64,000 nucleotides of DNA from Amoebophrya sp. A120 (taxonomy: Eukaryota; Sar; Dinophyceae; Syndiniales; Amoebophryaceae), in contig CAJINV010000004.1 of assembly GCA_905178155.1 (NCBI GenBank), positions 10,957,655 through 11,021,654 of the forward strand. The letters run 5' to 3'. Each line of letters opens with the position of its first letter. Within the stretch, counting starts at the first letter, position 1. The translations under genes and the position numbers were made by a program. The notes under the pieces were generated by a model. That model saw nothing but the letters and a program-made list of their open reading frames with translations, was not told the origin of the DNA and made no database searches. Positions 23,772-34,433 of this stretch are shown in pieces.

Positions 23772-25708
23772 ATGCTGGAGATCTTTAGCGCTGAATCCCG
23801 CGTCACCCTTTTGCAGAAATGCGACGATCTGGACGACGTCCGAAGAGCGCTGGGTTATGAAAGCCTCAGAATGGAAATCCTCAAAGTGGAATTGGAAATA
23901 ATTTGTGATGCATGAAATGCGACGCAAAAAAGACTGTATCGCAGAGGACGCAATGGAGGCCAACTATTGCCGCCCTTCTACGGGTGAAGAATTGGAGTGC
24001 TGATTAGCACGAGAGAAGGGCACCCCTTTGCGTTAGCCAGCATGACAGACATGCTTTGAGTGCCCGGGAAATTTGTCATGCGCCTCCTAGAAGTGGCACT
24101 TCAACTGGAGTGGTTTTTTGCATTACAAACTATGTTCACTTTGAGGATTTTCGACCTGAGGCTTTCATATGGGTCAGGACGTAATTCCAAGGTTTCTCTT
24201 GACCCTTTCCAGAATTATCCTGTGCAAAAGCATCGGACTCCTACTAATCGCAGTCATGCAAGACAAATTTCATTTTCTAGCTAAATCAGCATGACAAATT
24301 CTCTTTGTCATGCTGAGGTAATTTGTGTTGCAAAAATACTACGAGTACGATAATTTTGCAGTTCATAAGAATCCGCACGGAGCTAAACGCAGTCGCCGAG
24401 GAGCTGGAGCAAGCGGATGCGCAAGCGCAGAAGGGCTACGGCCGGATCACGCTGGACTTGCAAGAACAGTGCGAAATCATGGATCTCACTTTGCAGAGGT
24501 ATTATTATTAATTTTTTGCCCATTTGGTTCTTCTTCCGTCGTGGGAGATGTATCAATTGAGATGGAAATGTAATTGACTGTGAGACGAGATGAGAACATT
24601 CATAGTATGTCTATGCTTTTGTTTGTGTTACTGTGAGTATCTCAATCCACTTTTTCCGGTTCTTCACTAGAAAATGGCTCGGAAACTAGTACAATCAAAT
24701 GTATTACAGAATAGAGGCCACGTATCTTCCAGACAGTCCTGACGACCATAGGAAATTTCGGGAGTGGTCCTACGAGGTATGCGGGCTGTACGAGGAAGCG
24801 CGTGCAATGTTGCAGCAGTACAACTTGGAGTCACTAGCGTCCCGCGAGGGAAAAGGCAATGGGTGCCAAACTGCGGCCGACAGCAGTGCGGCGTCGCACC
24901 CGACCACAGTTCTGGCAATACCAAGTGGAAAAACACAGGAAAGGGGAAAAATTCAAAATTTTTGTATCTTGCAAAGGCAGCCCCATTCCGAAATCTAATG
25001 GCACAGGGATGGCCGGGCCCACCTGTCCGATGGCCCGGCGCGATCTCCTAGCGGCGGCGCTTCTGCCTGTTGAGTTCCAGCAAAGCGCAGCCATCCACTC
25101 TCCGCAAGATCGGCACATCGTCGCCAATATTTTTGCGCCCCAATTTTTGCTCGCCGCGTTCGTACCGGAAGTCGGGCGCCTGCTTTTCTGCCGAACACGA
25201 ACCCGCCCGAGGCAGGGGCCATCAAAAAGAGCCCAAAAGCGAGGCCTCTTTTTGGCCAAATCTGGGGGACATAGGTCGGGTTACAAATCCACAGGAATGC
25301 CCAGAAATGAGGGCAACCCCGGACGCGACAATGGCGCGGCCGATTTGGGCCGAAAACCCGGCAGTTTTGGGCCGATTTGAGCGCCCAACGCGACAACGCG
25401 GCCGATTTCGGCCGATTTGGGCGCGACAATGGCGCCGCCTGGGGCCCGGCAGTGATGTTAAAACGGAGCGCCTGCGTTTTCAAATTGTAGACAGGCCCGG
25501 GGGCAGGCCTTCTGCGTAGTGTGTCTTTTGATACGCCGCGAGCGGTTTTTCGGCCCGGCGTTTGTGATTCCGGCGCAAATCACCAACGCCATGCGCATGC
25601 GTTTGGTTCTCACCTCTTTCAAAAATGAGGCATGGCAAAATTTTGAAATTTTCCCCTTTCCTGTGTTTTTCCCCTTGGTAGGCAAGCTTGGCCTCACATT
25701 TGCAGAAG
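23772..25708 (+). CDS. Small coiled-coil-like protein, 3' end uncertain
   Basis: Exons 23772-23855, 24175-24215, 24373-24498, 24710-24918 and 25686-25708 join in frame. Two standard introners (23856-24169, 24216-24367), one canonical GT-AG intron (24499-24709) and one large introner-like insertion (24919-25680) separate them. The product begins MLEIFSAESRVTLLQKC and continues through an acidic helical stretch (RTELNAVAEELEQADAQAQK), then REWSYEVCGLYEEARAMLQQ, and reaches the repeated segment SSAASHPTTVLASLASHLQK. An in-frame ATG at 23577 would add 65 residues rich in Leu, Arg and Ser that could be a targeting sequence. I do not recognise the family. The 3' part runs into a tandem-repeat tract where the same segment recurs with different insertions, so the stop codon cannot be placed. 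Confidence 0.5.
23856..24169. mobile_element. Introner element family VIII (314 bp)
   Basis: Direct repeat TGGGT at 23851-23855 and 24170-24174. The left end TATGAAAGCCTCAG and ATCCTCAAAGTG pairs with the right end CACTTTGAGGAT and CTGAGGCTTTCATA. Inner AATTTGTGATGC and GCATTACAAAC boxes are present. Excision joins RRALG|QDVIPRFLL in frame. Confidence 0.9.
24216..24367. mobile_element. Introner element family I, reverse orientation (152 bp)
   Basis: Direct repeat AGAAT at 24211-24215 and 24368-24372. Termini are TATCCTGTGCAAAAGCATCG and GTACGATAATTTTGCAGTTC. Excision joins TLSR|IRTELNAVAE in frame. The interior resembles the element at 16510-16658 in inverted orientation (shared TGACAAAGAGAATTT-type block). 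Confidence 0.9.
24919..25680. mobile_element. Large introner-like insertion family XV (762 bp)
   Basis: Direct repeat GGCAA at 24914-24918 and 25681-25685. Inverted termini share ACCAAG and AACACAGGAAAGGGGAAA, followed by TTCAAAATTTT. The interior is GC-rich with degenerate repeats of GGCCGATTTGGGC between about 25330 and 25440. It encodes no recognisable transposase. The uninterrupted site TGGCAAGCTTGG is present in the repeat copy at 28134-28145. Confidence 0.85.
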
Positions 25709-25917
25709 GTTTTCAGCTGCACGGAACCGAGGAAAGCGCGAGGAGGCAAACGGAGATTGCACTAGTGGTTCATCTCGTTGTGTTTCGATTCATCCTAGTA
25801 CTTTGGACCCGCCTAGTTGGTGGTACCAGCCGGTATACACTTGCGAGACTTGTTCGCCGCCGTGTCGCGATTACAACAGCTGGTGCGGCGTCGCACCCGA
25901 CCACAGTTCTGGCAAGC
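25681..25917 (+). repeat. Tandem-type repeat R1, copy a
   Basis: This segment of about 230 bp starts CAAGCTTGGCCTCACATTTG and ends CACCCGACCACAGTTCTGGC. It is almost identical to copy b (27911-28142) and about 85% similar to copy c (28143-28370). Each copy contains a plausible canonical intron (CAGAAG|GTTTTC ... ACAACAG|CTGGTG) flanked by a 59-nt exon-like block; being 59 nt, its repetition would shift frame. Partial copies of the exon-like block lie at 24885-24918 and 27011-27050. Confidence 0.85.
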
Positions 25918-27006
25918 TTATGCCTTGGACGGGCGTTAGCATACAGAAGGGTGAATCTGCAGTGAATTTGTATTGCGTGGCAATGCATGAGCTAATCACG
26001 TGCATGCGAAGAACACGTGGAAAACAAGCAGCCAGCGCGCCGTGTTGATGGGCTGCTTGGCTGGTGACGCTGCCCTCCTGTGGACGCTTGCCGCTTGTTG
26101 CCCAAAGAGGCGCACCTGGTGGACTGCGAAGCAACACAGGTGGCTTGTGGCGCCGGTATTACAGCACAATACTCCATGTTGGTCCACAGACTCGATGGTG
26201 GCGGATCGATAGGGAGGGCCATGCCTGGAAAGGGGGGCAGGGGCAGTGGCTCAATATCTCAAAATAGAGAAGTCGCGTCACGGGTCGTTGCTGTCTCGGC
26301 CTGAACATCTGGAGACGCGTTGACGTGACCCCCAGGTCAGGAGTCTTCTTGGTGAATTTTGGGGCTTTTTGTTTTGGCGAAACTTTTTTGAAGCACCAAA
26401 ACCCGGAGTTTCTCGTGCGTTAGCGAATTTTGAATAGGCACCTTGGGCCAAAATTCACCCACGGCTTTTTCAAAATTCACCCCAAAACTCACCGGGCGCC
26501 CATTTTCGACCGTGATAAACAAACTTTAGCGCAGAAAAGTGCTCAAAAAAGTGCACAGGTAGGCCCTGGGAAGTGGGGCCGGGGGGGAAAGACAGGCGCC
26601 CTCTGCTGCCCTCAGCCCGTCTATATTCTGCCGAAAAGGCCTGGAGAGTTCACGCACCTGCCGGATAGACGCGTCAAAGCTCTCGGCCTGGTCCTTTCAC
26701 CCTTGCTCTCGCGCCTTCATCTTGCCTAAACTGTATGTGCTTCGCGGCTCTTGTTTTTCGCGTCTTTGCCACGGCTGCTGCAGTGCCTGCTCTTTTGCAA
26801 GCACAGGAAGACGAAAAGACATGGCCAAAGAACGACGCCCAGGCCATGTCCAGCTGCCTGCCGCATAGCCGGCGAGTTCTGCGGTGTGCAGAACGCTCTT
26901 CCCAGAAGGGCGAGAGGGACAATGTCCCGGCAGTCTCCTCTGCTATTTGTCATGCAAAATTCACTAGAGATTCGCCACGTCTCATGCTAACGCGTGTTAA
27001 AGCTCT
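25918..27006. mobile_element. Large introner-like insertion family XIV (about 1.09 kb)
   Basis: Flanked by AAGC at 25914-25917 and 27007-27010. Subterminal inverted blocks match: GCGTTAGCAT near the left end against ATGCTAACGC near the right, then GTGAATTTGTATTGC against GTCATGCAAAATTCAC. The interior has a hairpin-forming tract near 26350-26490 (GTGAATTTTGGGG against CCCCAAAACTCAC). No transposase-like frame. The outer ends are less well defined than in the small elements. Confidence 0.7.
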
Positions 27007-27050
27007 AAGCAGTGCGGCGTCGCACCCGACCACAGTTCTGGCAAGCTTGG

Positions 27051-27910
27051 TATCCATAGTAAATTTCCTGTACATGTACAATTCGCCTGCTTTTCTGCCT
27101 TTAAAAAATGACGCAAAAAAATTGCATTTCAAAAAATTTCAAACCATGCATGACGATACGCACACAAAAAGCACGCACATGCAGCCGGGATGGCAGTAAA
27201 TGTCCTATGCTGGTGGTGCCTGTAGCCAATTTAGCTAGCTAAAGACGCTGCCAGGTTCCGCGCGAGATCCATGCACCGACCGCCATGGGCCGCACTTCCG
27301 GGCGGTGTTGTGTGTTTTCCCAAAAGGAGGCGATCGCGCCCGAACAGCCAAGCCCGACGCTTTTGGCGCGATTACACATCACAGCAGTTCCCACCTTCAG
27401 GCCCATACTTTTCCCTTCTTCGTCTTTCCGGGCGTTAAAAGTGGAACCACACGCCGCAAATCCATCGCGGGCGTCTGAGTAAATCCATCCGAACCACATC
27501 AGGGGCCTCCGGCTTCGGAGCGGCCTGCTAGCTCTCGTACGGCGCGGCCCGTAAATATTTCAAAGCCGGGGCCGCTACTGGGCCGATTGTCTTCGCCCAG
27601 ATTGCTGCCTCCATGTCCCCGCGCCACCTGGCTGCGACATACGGCAAGACGGATGGGCCTGCGGCGTTGTGTTTTCAAATGCGGGCTGGTTGGAGAGGGA
27701 TGGTCGGAGAGGGCTGGTCGGAGAGGGTTGGTTGGAGAGGGATGGCACCGTGCGTCCGGATCTCACTAGCAATACCATGCCGGGTAGATATATTCAGTCG
27801 GCAGCACCCGAGAAAGCTGCAACTTTTTTTTTTTCGAAGCCGCGTTTCTTTTCAATTTTGCATGACAAACAGTGGTGATTTGTACATGTACAGGAAATTT
27901 ACTATGGATA
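27051..27910. mobile_element. Large introner-like insertion family XIII (860 bp)
   Basis: Direct repeat CTTGG at 27046-27050 and 27911-27915. The terminal inverted repeat exceeds 30 nt and includes TATCCATAGTAAATTTCCTG followed by TACATGTACA. A TTGCATGACAAACAG box lies inside the right end. It sits inside the R1 repeat; the uninterrupted sequence AAGCTTGGCCTC is present at 28139-28150. Confidence 0.9.
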
Positions 27911-28142
27911 CTTGGCCTCACATTTGCAGAAGGTTTTCAGCTGCACGGAACCGAGGAAAGCGCGAGGAGGCAAACGGAGATTGCACTAGTGGTTCATCTC
28001 GTTGTGTTTCGATTCATCCTAGTACTTTGGACCCGCCTAGTTGGTGGTACCAGCCGGTATACACTTGCGAGACTTGTTCGCCGCCGTGTCGCGATTACAA
28101 CAGCTGGTGCGGCGTCGCACCCGACCACAGTTCTGGCAAGCT
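27911..28142 (+). repeat. Tandem-type repeat R1, copy b
   Basis: Nearly identical to copy a over its length, including the putative intron and the block GGTACCAGCCGGTATACACT. It directly abuts copy c. The near-identity of a and b implies recent duplication. Confidence 0.88.
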
Positions 28143-28370
28143 TGGCCTCGCATCTGCAGAAGGTTTTCAGCTGCACGGAGCCGAGGAAAGCGAGAGGAGG
28201 CAAACGGAGACTGCACTAGTGCTTCTCGTTGTGTTTCGATTCGTCCTACTTCGGCCCCGCCTAGTTTGTGGTACTAGCCGGTATACGTATAGTAAACTTG
28301 CGAGGCTTCGCCGCCTTGTTGCGATTTTTACAGCAGCTGGTGCTCCTTGTTTACTTGTTCCGAGCGACTT
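28143..28370 (+). repeat. Tandem-type repeat R1, diverged copy c
   Basis: It begins TGGCCTCGCATCTGCAGAAG and follows copy b without a gap, with substitutions and small indels throughout. After about 28340 the similarity ends (CAGCTGGTGCTCCTTG). It carries no introner and therefore shows the uninterrupted version of the two sites occupied at 24919 and 27051. Confidence 0.82.
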
Positions 28371-29215
28371 AGTTTTTCTTCTGCGAAACCACGTCAAAAA
28401 TGCCTTCCAATCACATTTCTGGTACACCATGGGGAATAAAATTTTGGTTTTCAACAGTTTTCGACTTTCTGCAAAAAAGTTTAAGGTTCTGTTTGCGTCA
28501 AGAAAACTACTAATCTTCACAACGTGTTGTATCTTCATCATGTCTGTCCGCAAACTTTTCCAACAGAGCCATTGGCTCCTGTATCTCAATCTCTGCCTTA
28601 CAGCTTCTTCATCTTGTTGTAGACGGCAGAGGGAAGAAATGGATTCACTTTTGGTCCTGCGCATACTCCCCTGCACACGGGCCGGTGGTTCTCCGGCAAG
28701 GAGACCGAGATAGAGGTCCTTTCGTGCGACTGTTCTAGCTACACCGAGGGCTGCAATCTCTGCATCTATTGGTAGGGCGGCGGTGGATTCTATCGCGAGG
28801 AGCGCCGGGGGTGCGTGTGCGCATCGCTGCTTATAAGGAATCTCTATAAAGATGAACTAGTACGTGTACGGAGTGGTGCATCGCCGCTTAAAGGTATTGA
28901 TGTCTCAAAATCGTTCCCGTGTGAGGGTGTAAAAAACGACGCTTTCACAGCCTTTGGGATGGCATGGGAGAGTGGGAAGATGAATTTTCTCGAGGATGAG
29001 CAATGAGGTTATGAGAGGTGCCAGTGGCGGGAGGTCGAGGTGCGACCTTAGAACTAGAACAAGTACGCGAGAAATGCACTGCTCTCCAGCTGCTACTCGT
29101 CACGGAGAAAGTTGCCACCTCCAGCAGGCGACGGGTTGGGCCGGAACTTACAGCTTTGACTTCGCGCCATTGAGCTTTCGTATCTAGTAAACGTAGAAAA
29201 CCATAACTAACAAAA
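28371..29215. other. Spacer between repeat tract and MFS gene
   Basis: No convincing gene. An open frame covering the R1 copies runs to 28713 but is repeat-derived. Nothing resembling an introner was found. The last part probably holds the promoter and 5'UTR of the transporter gene. Confidence 0.4.
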
Positions 29216-32200
29216 ATGCCTCCCCCGCCCGACATCACGCCAGCCGAGCTACAGACGGAAATCGACCGTCTTGGGTTCGGGACTTCGCAGATTCTCATGA
29301 TCGTCTTGTGTGGCGGAATCATGTTTGCGGAAGGCAGCGAGATGCTGGTATACAATCAACATCATGATGGTGCATGAATTGGACTTGCAAGCATCGGAGC
29401 TTGATTTATTTGTCGTGCGGAGCAAAACCCATAAGCACACGACACGCGCGTACAGTAGTATGCAACACAAGATCATCCTTACTGACACCAACCACGGCAA
29501 CGAAACTTCACAGGTCATGGGCTCCATCACGACTTTGCTCCACGGTCATTGGGATCTCACGCCGATTCTCCGCGGTACCATGGTCTCCATCGTCTTCGTG
29601 GGCTTCTGCGTCGGAAATCTCCTCAGCGGCACCATCGGAGATAGATACGGGCGCAGACGGAGCATTCTCCTGTCCTACCTCATGATCGGGATTTTCGGGT
29701 TGGCCACGGCGTACGCTGTGAATGCCACCAGCATGATTTTCCTGCGCTTCCTCGTTGGCGTCGGCTGCGGGATTGGGTTCCCTTATTCACTGCCAAAATG
29801 TCCGGGTCTGGAAGAGTAGAGCGCATGTTTGTCATGCTTGTCTGGCATGACTCTTAAATCTGTCAAGCACGTTTACCCAAGAGCCCCATTTTTCTGCTAT
29901 GCAGAAACGCAGGCTGTCACGCAGAGTAGGCAACACCTGCTAGTGCTAGAAGCTCAGAAACTTGTCATGCTGAGCCAGCACTTGTGGCCTGCTCATGGTA
30001 CGCCATCCAGCATCACAAGTTCCCAGACCCAGACGTATTTGCAGTGCATATCCCTTCCGTCTACACGATGATCCCGGAGGTTTGTCCGATGAAGATACGG
30101 TCCGGAGCGAACACACTGATGATCGGGGTCATGCCCCTAGGGTATGCAGGAAAAAAACTGTGTAAGTGTAACTCTGTAATGCAGAACATGCAACAGAGTT
30201 ACACGTGTCATGCCAGACAGCCATGAAGTCCTCTTTTCCTATGTGTTTTCCCTTACAAGCCACGCATGACAGGTTTTCTCTGTCATGTAGAGCAAATTTG
30301 TAATGCTGTCAACCAAAGAAAGTTACACTAACACAGTTTTTTTCTTGGATATAGGGGAGCTGTTCGCCAGTATCGGGGTCTGGCTCATCGACCCGAATTT
30401 GAACCAGTCCCAGAAATACTGTGATATTTTCGGGAAGAACGACACTCCAGAAGACATCGCGAAGCTGCTGGTCAGGAGGGATAAGATTAAAACCACCAGC
30501 CAGGATAATGATGCTAGTATTCAAGCCACGGTCGTAGATGAAAGCGCACATCCGGCCGGTGAGCAGCCGTGGAGCAGGAGCAGGAGGACTTCGAGCCCGC
30601 ATGTTGGTCGTTTCGACTCACCTCCATCCTTCGAGAAACATCACTTGCCTTCGTCCACCTCGGGTGGTGGGGGTGGCACACCGCCGGCGCGTAATCTTCC
30701 CAGCGACAAATATTCACGACCGACGATGCCCGCAAATAACAAACGAATTGAAATTCTTCCGGCGAGGTCGTCTTCGAAGTCGTCACCGGCGACATCCTCC
30801 TCTTCGTCATCGAAAATCAGTAGCGATGCCACCAGCTTCTTGCAGGTTGACGGGGAAGAGCAGGATGGAGGGACACAACTACATGCAGAAGTGCATGCCA
30901 AATCTACTACACAGCGGATAGTACACGAACTACAACAGGCCAAAAAAGAACCACCAGCACTCCCGCACTTTCCGCAGAATCCTTTGAGTGCAGAAGACAT
31001 CACGACTGCTGCTTCTCTTTATGGAGGCGGGGCGTCGAGGAGGACAAGTAGCAGCTCATCAACATTGGATCACTCTTCGTCTTCACCTTCCATCTTCACT
31101 TCCCCCCTTGCAAAAGCCGTCTCCTTCCTGGCCGACTTGGTTCCGCCACTAGGCGGGTCTCGCGTTGCTGGCATTGCCGCGATAGGAACTACAACTACAT
31201 CAACTGCAGCAGCAGCTGCGAACCAGAATCTTCTTCCGATGTTGAGCAGTACTTCTTCTAGCAGTCGGCTGAACGCCGGCATGTTTGATGAAGACCCGAA
31301 CCACATTTCCTTCCTCATGGACGGGATCGCAAATCCGTCTGTGCAGCTGCGGCACCCAACAGCTTCAGGCACTTCAGGTGATGATAAAAACCTTGTCTCC
31401 GCCGTCGCGCGGCACAGCAGCAACACGTACGCAAACGCGTTCACGACCGCCACCAGCCTCCAAGAGCAGGAAGAGAAAATTTACAACCTCGTCGTGGCGA
31501 AAGAGGACTGCAGTTGGCGGATGCTGTGCGAGTACTCCGCAATTCCCGCGTTTTGCTTCTTCGTGCTCGCTTTGCTGTATTTGGAGGAATCACCGCACTA
31601 CCTTCTGTCCAAACGCAAACACAGAGTTTTACAGCGGACCCTGGACCGGATCGCGTGGCGAAACGGGATTGAAAACGTGTCCGATCAGATGCGAATGAAG
31701 TTGAAAGCCTTGATCGACGACGACGAACTGGGATCCCCAGCGGACGATCTCGGTGAACACGAAAGTCCGGCGCCGAAGTACGCGTCGTGGGCCAACACGT
31801 TTCGGGTAAATGTTGTTTTTTCCTAGCACAATATGATCATCATGCATGTGTTTGATAATGATGCTGCTCATAATCATGCACATGCTCTAGTGACTTCGTG
31901 CAATTTTGAAGTGTAGGCGTAGGCGATTGGCTCAGCATTGGGTCACCCAGCTGAAAGCATCTCTACGACATCATCAAATCATACCATACTAGATCCTTGG
32001 CCAGCCTGCGTTTTTCGGCACGACGCTCTTCCTCTTCGTTTGCCACTTCACGAAAGATTTCAGTGTGTTCGGCCTGTCCTACGTGTTCCCGCAGTTTTTC
32101 GCATCCGTCAGCAGCTTTATGTCCACGGCCGCGGAGCTTTTCTTCATGTCCATTCTCGGTCTGCCCGGGATCCTTGCCGCGTTTTACCTGACAAGACACC

Positions 32201-33962
32201 CCACGATCGGGCACCGTGCGAGCCTGCAAATTTTCGCAATCACCAGCGCCGCAAGCTCCATTCTGATGCTGGACGGCACCGGCGCGCCGCAGGGGGTGCA
32301 TATCCTGTGCGCCTACCTGCTCAAGTGCTCCGCGCTGGGATTTTTCCTATTGACCGTCGTTCTCACCGCGGAATCCTTCCCGGTAGCGATTCGGAATTCC
32401 GCCGTGGGGCTGTGTACCGCGGTGGGGCGAGCCGGGAGCATTTCCGCGCCGGTGGTATTTGAGGTATTACACGAAGAGTCCGCGAACGGGAAGGGAGGGA
32501 AATCCTATGGCGCGCGCAAAGTTGCTTTTTGAAAAGTACTAGAATTTTTTTTTTGCAAGCGCTTCAGTGCTCAAGCCTAGCTAATAAAACTAGCTAATTC
32601 TAAATATGCATGAGAAGTTCAGCGCGAAAAAGTGCAAAAGCACGTCGGCGCCGAGAGGTAAGTAGGCTGGTACTCTTCGAGGCTCTGGTCTACGGATCTG
32701 TCCAGGGCGGTCCCGTCGCCAAGCCTTGCTGAGGGTCTTCTACTCGGAGCTGTGGCTAGGTGTACGGTCCCAAAACGACGAAAACCGCGGGGAGCTTACC
32801 AACCTCCGATACCTGGTTCCGAACATCCAGCCAGATCTTGACTCTGGCGCACGATGGCGCTACCTACACTGCGACGGCGCATTAGCTGTCGCACATGGGG
32901 AAAAAACCTCTGCGAATCTATTTTGAAACTTCGCCCGAGTTTGCACCCCTCCGCAGATGCCAACTGATCGGCCTCTTCGGGAGGGGTAGTTACATCGGGA
33001 TTGGCGATTTTTTGGGGGGGGGTGTTTCGTAGGCCATATTGCCGGCCACTTCGAAGCCCCTTTGGGGGGCCTCGTGTTGGGGAAGGCCTGCGTGCCGGTT
33101 GCTCTTTTCGCTGCGGTCCACAACAGGTGGTCTCCGCACTTGCGTATTGCGAAGTCATTCGCAGACTCGTACTAGACGCTGAACATCATGAGATGGTCGC
33201 TCTACTGTTTCAACCGGAGTAGATGACTGCGCGCGCAACCAGAAACATGTCCGCGCTCGCCACGACGTACCGATAGCGTTGCGGACAGATCCGTGGACCA
33301 GCCCCCCTTCGTGGAAGACGACTTTACTACCTCTGAATTGGACACCTTGCTATGCATGCAAAACTCCATCTAGTATAATTAGCTAACTCTGTCTAGTCTA
33401 ATATATTAGCTAGTTGCCGACGTGCCATGCAAACATTAAAAAAAAAATTCTAGTACTTTTAAAAACGCAACTTTGCACGAAGAGTCCGCGAACGGGAAGG
33501 GAGGGAAGTCGTTTGACGGGTTTATCGGGATCGTCTGCGGCTATCCAAGAAAAAAACATTGTAGGTGTAACTTTTTTGGAGGAACAGCATTACAAATCTG
33601 TCTGGCATGACAGCAAAAACCTGTCATGCGCAGATAGAGATACTAATCGAAAACGCCCGCTAGTGGACCCTACAATGCATGCCAAGCATGACAGACGCAA
33701 TCATCTTGCATGTTCCGCATCACAAATTTACACTAACAACGTTTTTTTCTTGGATAGCGGCTTAATGATCTTCATTGCGACAACGGTGTTCATGCTGCTA
33801 CCAAGGGAAACGAAAGGAGCGCTGATTTCCGAGAACGGGGAAATCACGATGACACATTTAGTGGATCACGGGGATGACGTAACCCTAACCAGCGGTGGCA
33901 CGAATACCCTGGCGGGTGTCAATGGAGCAAGCAACGCTGGAGTTACGACAAAGGAGCAGTGA
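29216..33962 (+). CDS. MFS transporter (SVOP/SV2-like) with long cytoplasmic loop
   Basis: Exons 29216-29347, 29514-29783, 30056-30142, 30357-31805, 32005-32501, 33508-33541 and 33762-33962 sum to exactly 890 codons. Canonical introns are 29348-29513 and 31806-32004. Three introners and a 974-nt insertion account for the other interruptions. Transmembrane-type stretches include ILMIVLCGGIMFAEGSEML, TMVSIVFVGFCVGNLLSG, SILLSYLMIGIFGLATAYAV and, late, GLMIFIATTVFMLLPRETKG. The MFS signature GTIGDRYGRRRS lies between helices 2 and 3, and LEESPHYLLSKRKHRVLQ follows helix 6, as in sugar/organic-cation and SVOP-type carriers. Residues about 178-550, in the loop before helix 6, are a Ser/Thr-rich insertion much longer than usual for the family. 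It should be an integral membrane carrier; the substrate cannot be told. A second copy of its last exon follows at 34434-34718. Confidence 0.85.
29784..30050. mobile_element. Introner element family IX in MFS gene (267 bp)
   Basis: Direct repeat TCCCT at 29779-29783 and 30051-30055. Termini are AAAATGTCCGGGTCTGGAAG and CCCAGACCCAGACGTATTTG. Excision joins GCGIGFPS|VYTMIPEV, restoring the conserved MFS helix 4 region. Confidence 0.92.
30143..30351. mobile_element. Introner element family XI in MFS gene (209 bp)
   Basis: Direct repeat TAGGG at 30138-30142 and 30352-30356. Termini are GGAAAAAAACTGTGTAAGTG and AACACAGTTTTTTTCTTGGA. Excision joins GVMPLG|ELFASIGVW in frame. Confidence 0.9.
32470..32501 (+). 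repeat. 32-nt direct repeat, three copies
   Basis: The 32-nt block beginning CACGAAGAGTCCGCGAACGG occurs identically at 32470-32501, 33476-33507 and 34434-34465. The first ends the fifth MFS exon; the other two begin the two alternative last exons. The length is far beyond an introner target duplication and points to segmental duplication of the last-exon region. Confidence 0.9.
32502..33475. mobile_element. Large introner-like insertion family XVII in MFS gene (about 974 bp)
   Basis: It is bounded by the first two copies of the 32-nt repeat. Subterminal inverted repeats at 32517-32555 and about 33437-33475 pair through CAAAGTTGC and AAAAGTACTAGAATTTTTTT. Excision leaves one repeat copy and joins HEESANGKGG|KSFDGFIGI in frame. 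No transposase-like frame was seen inside. Confidence 0.78.
33542..33756. mobile_element. Introner element family XI in MFS last exon (215 bp), empty site known
   Basis: Direct repeat GCGGC at 33537-33541 and 33757-33761. Termini are AAGAAAAAAACATTGTAGGT and AACAACGTTTTTTTCTTGGA. The duplicated last exon at 34434-34718 has TCGTCTGCGGCTTAATGATC with a single GCGGC (34498-34502) and no element, which fixes the boundaries independently of protein frame. Confidence 0.96.
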
Positions 33963-34433
33963 ACGCAGTTGCTTGAGAAGGCTCTTTTTGTTGAAACTTT
34001 TTCCGTATATTTACCTCCGTGCCGTATAAATATTTACCTCCGCGCTCCTTCACTTGATGGATTCACTTTCGGAACACAAACGCATTGACTCACATTCAAC
34101 ATTATATTTTCCGGAATCAACAAGAAGCTCAAGCAATCGCCTTCATCGCCTTCGCCATTCAAAATGATGAAGAAGCCGTATGACTATGAGCTACAGGAAG
34201 GCAATGAAGACAAGGAGCATCGAGCCTCGTGTCAACTACATGTTGCTAGTTTATAATTCCCTAGTACCTCGATAACGATATGATATGTAGAGGTGCCTTG
34301 GCGCGTTGTTGTAGCACGCTGACGAAGATCCGCCTCCATGAGATCACTGGGTGTGTATATTTCGTGACGATCAAAAGAAAAACTGAAGATAGTCATAGTG
34401 TGGAGTTGCCCGGTTCCTTAAACGTCTTACTTA
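33963..34433. other. Spacer between the two alternative MFS last exons
   Basis: No gene seen. It probably contains the 3'UTR of the first terminal exon. Its end (CTTACTTACACGAAG) resembles the sequence before the first 32-nt repeat (GTATTACACGAAG), so the duplication may include a few bases upstream of the repeat. Confidence 0.4.

Noticed and set aside
24919-27910. Autonomous DNA transposons in the larger insertions
   Set aside because: None of the 762-1089 bp elements has a frame resembling a transposase; they look non-autonomous.
25519-28713. Long frames across the R1 repeats read as a repeat protein (GFQLHGTEESARRQ-type)
   Set aside because: They depend on reading through a probable GT-AG intron and an insertion element; coding of the whole repeat is not supported.
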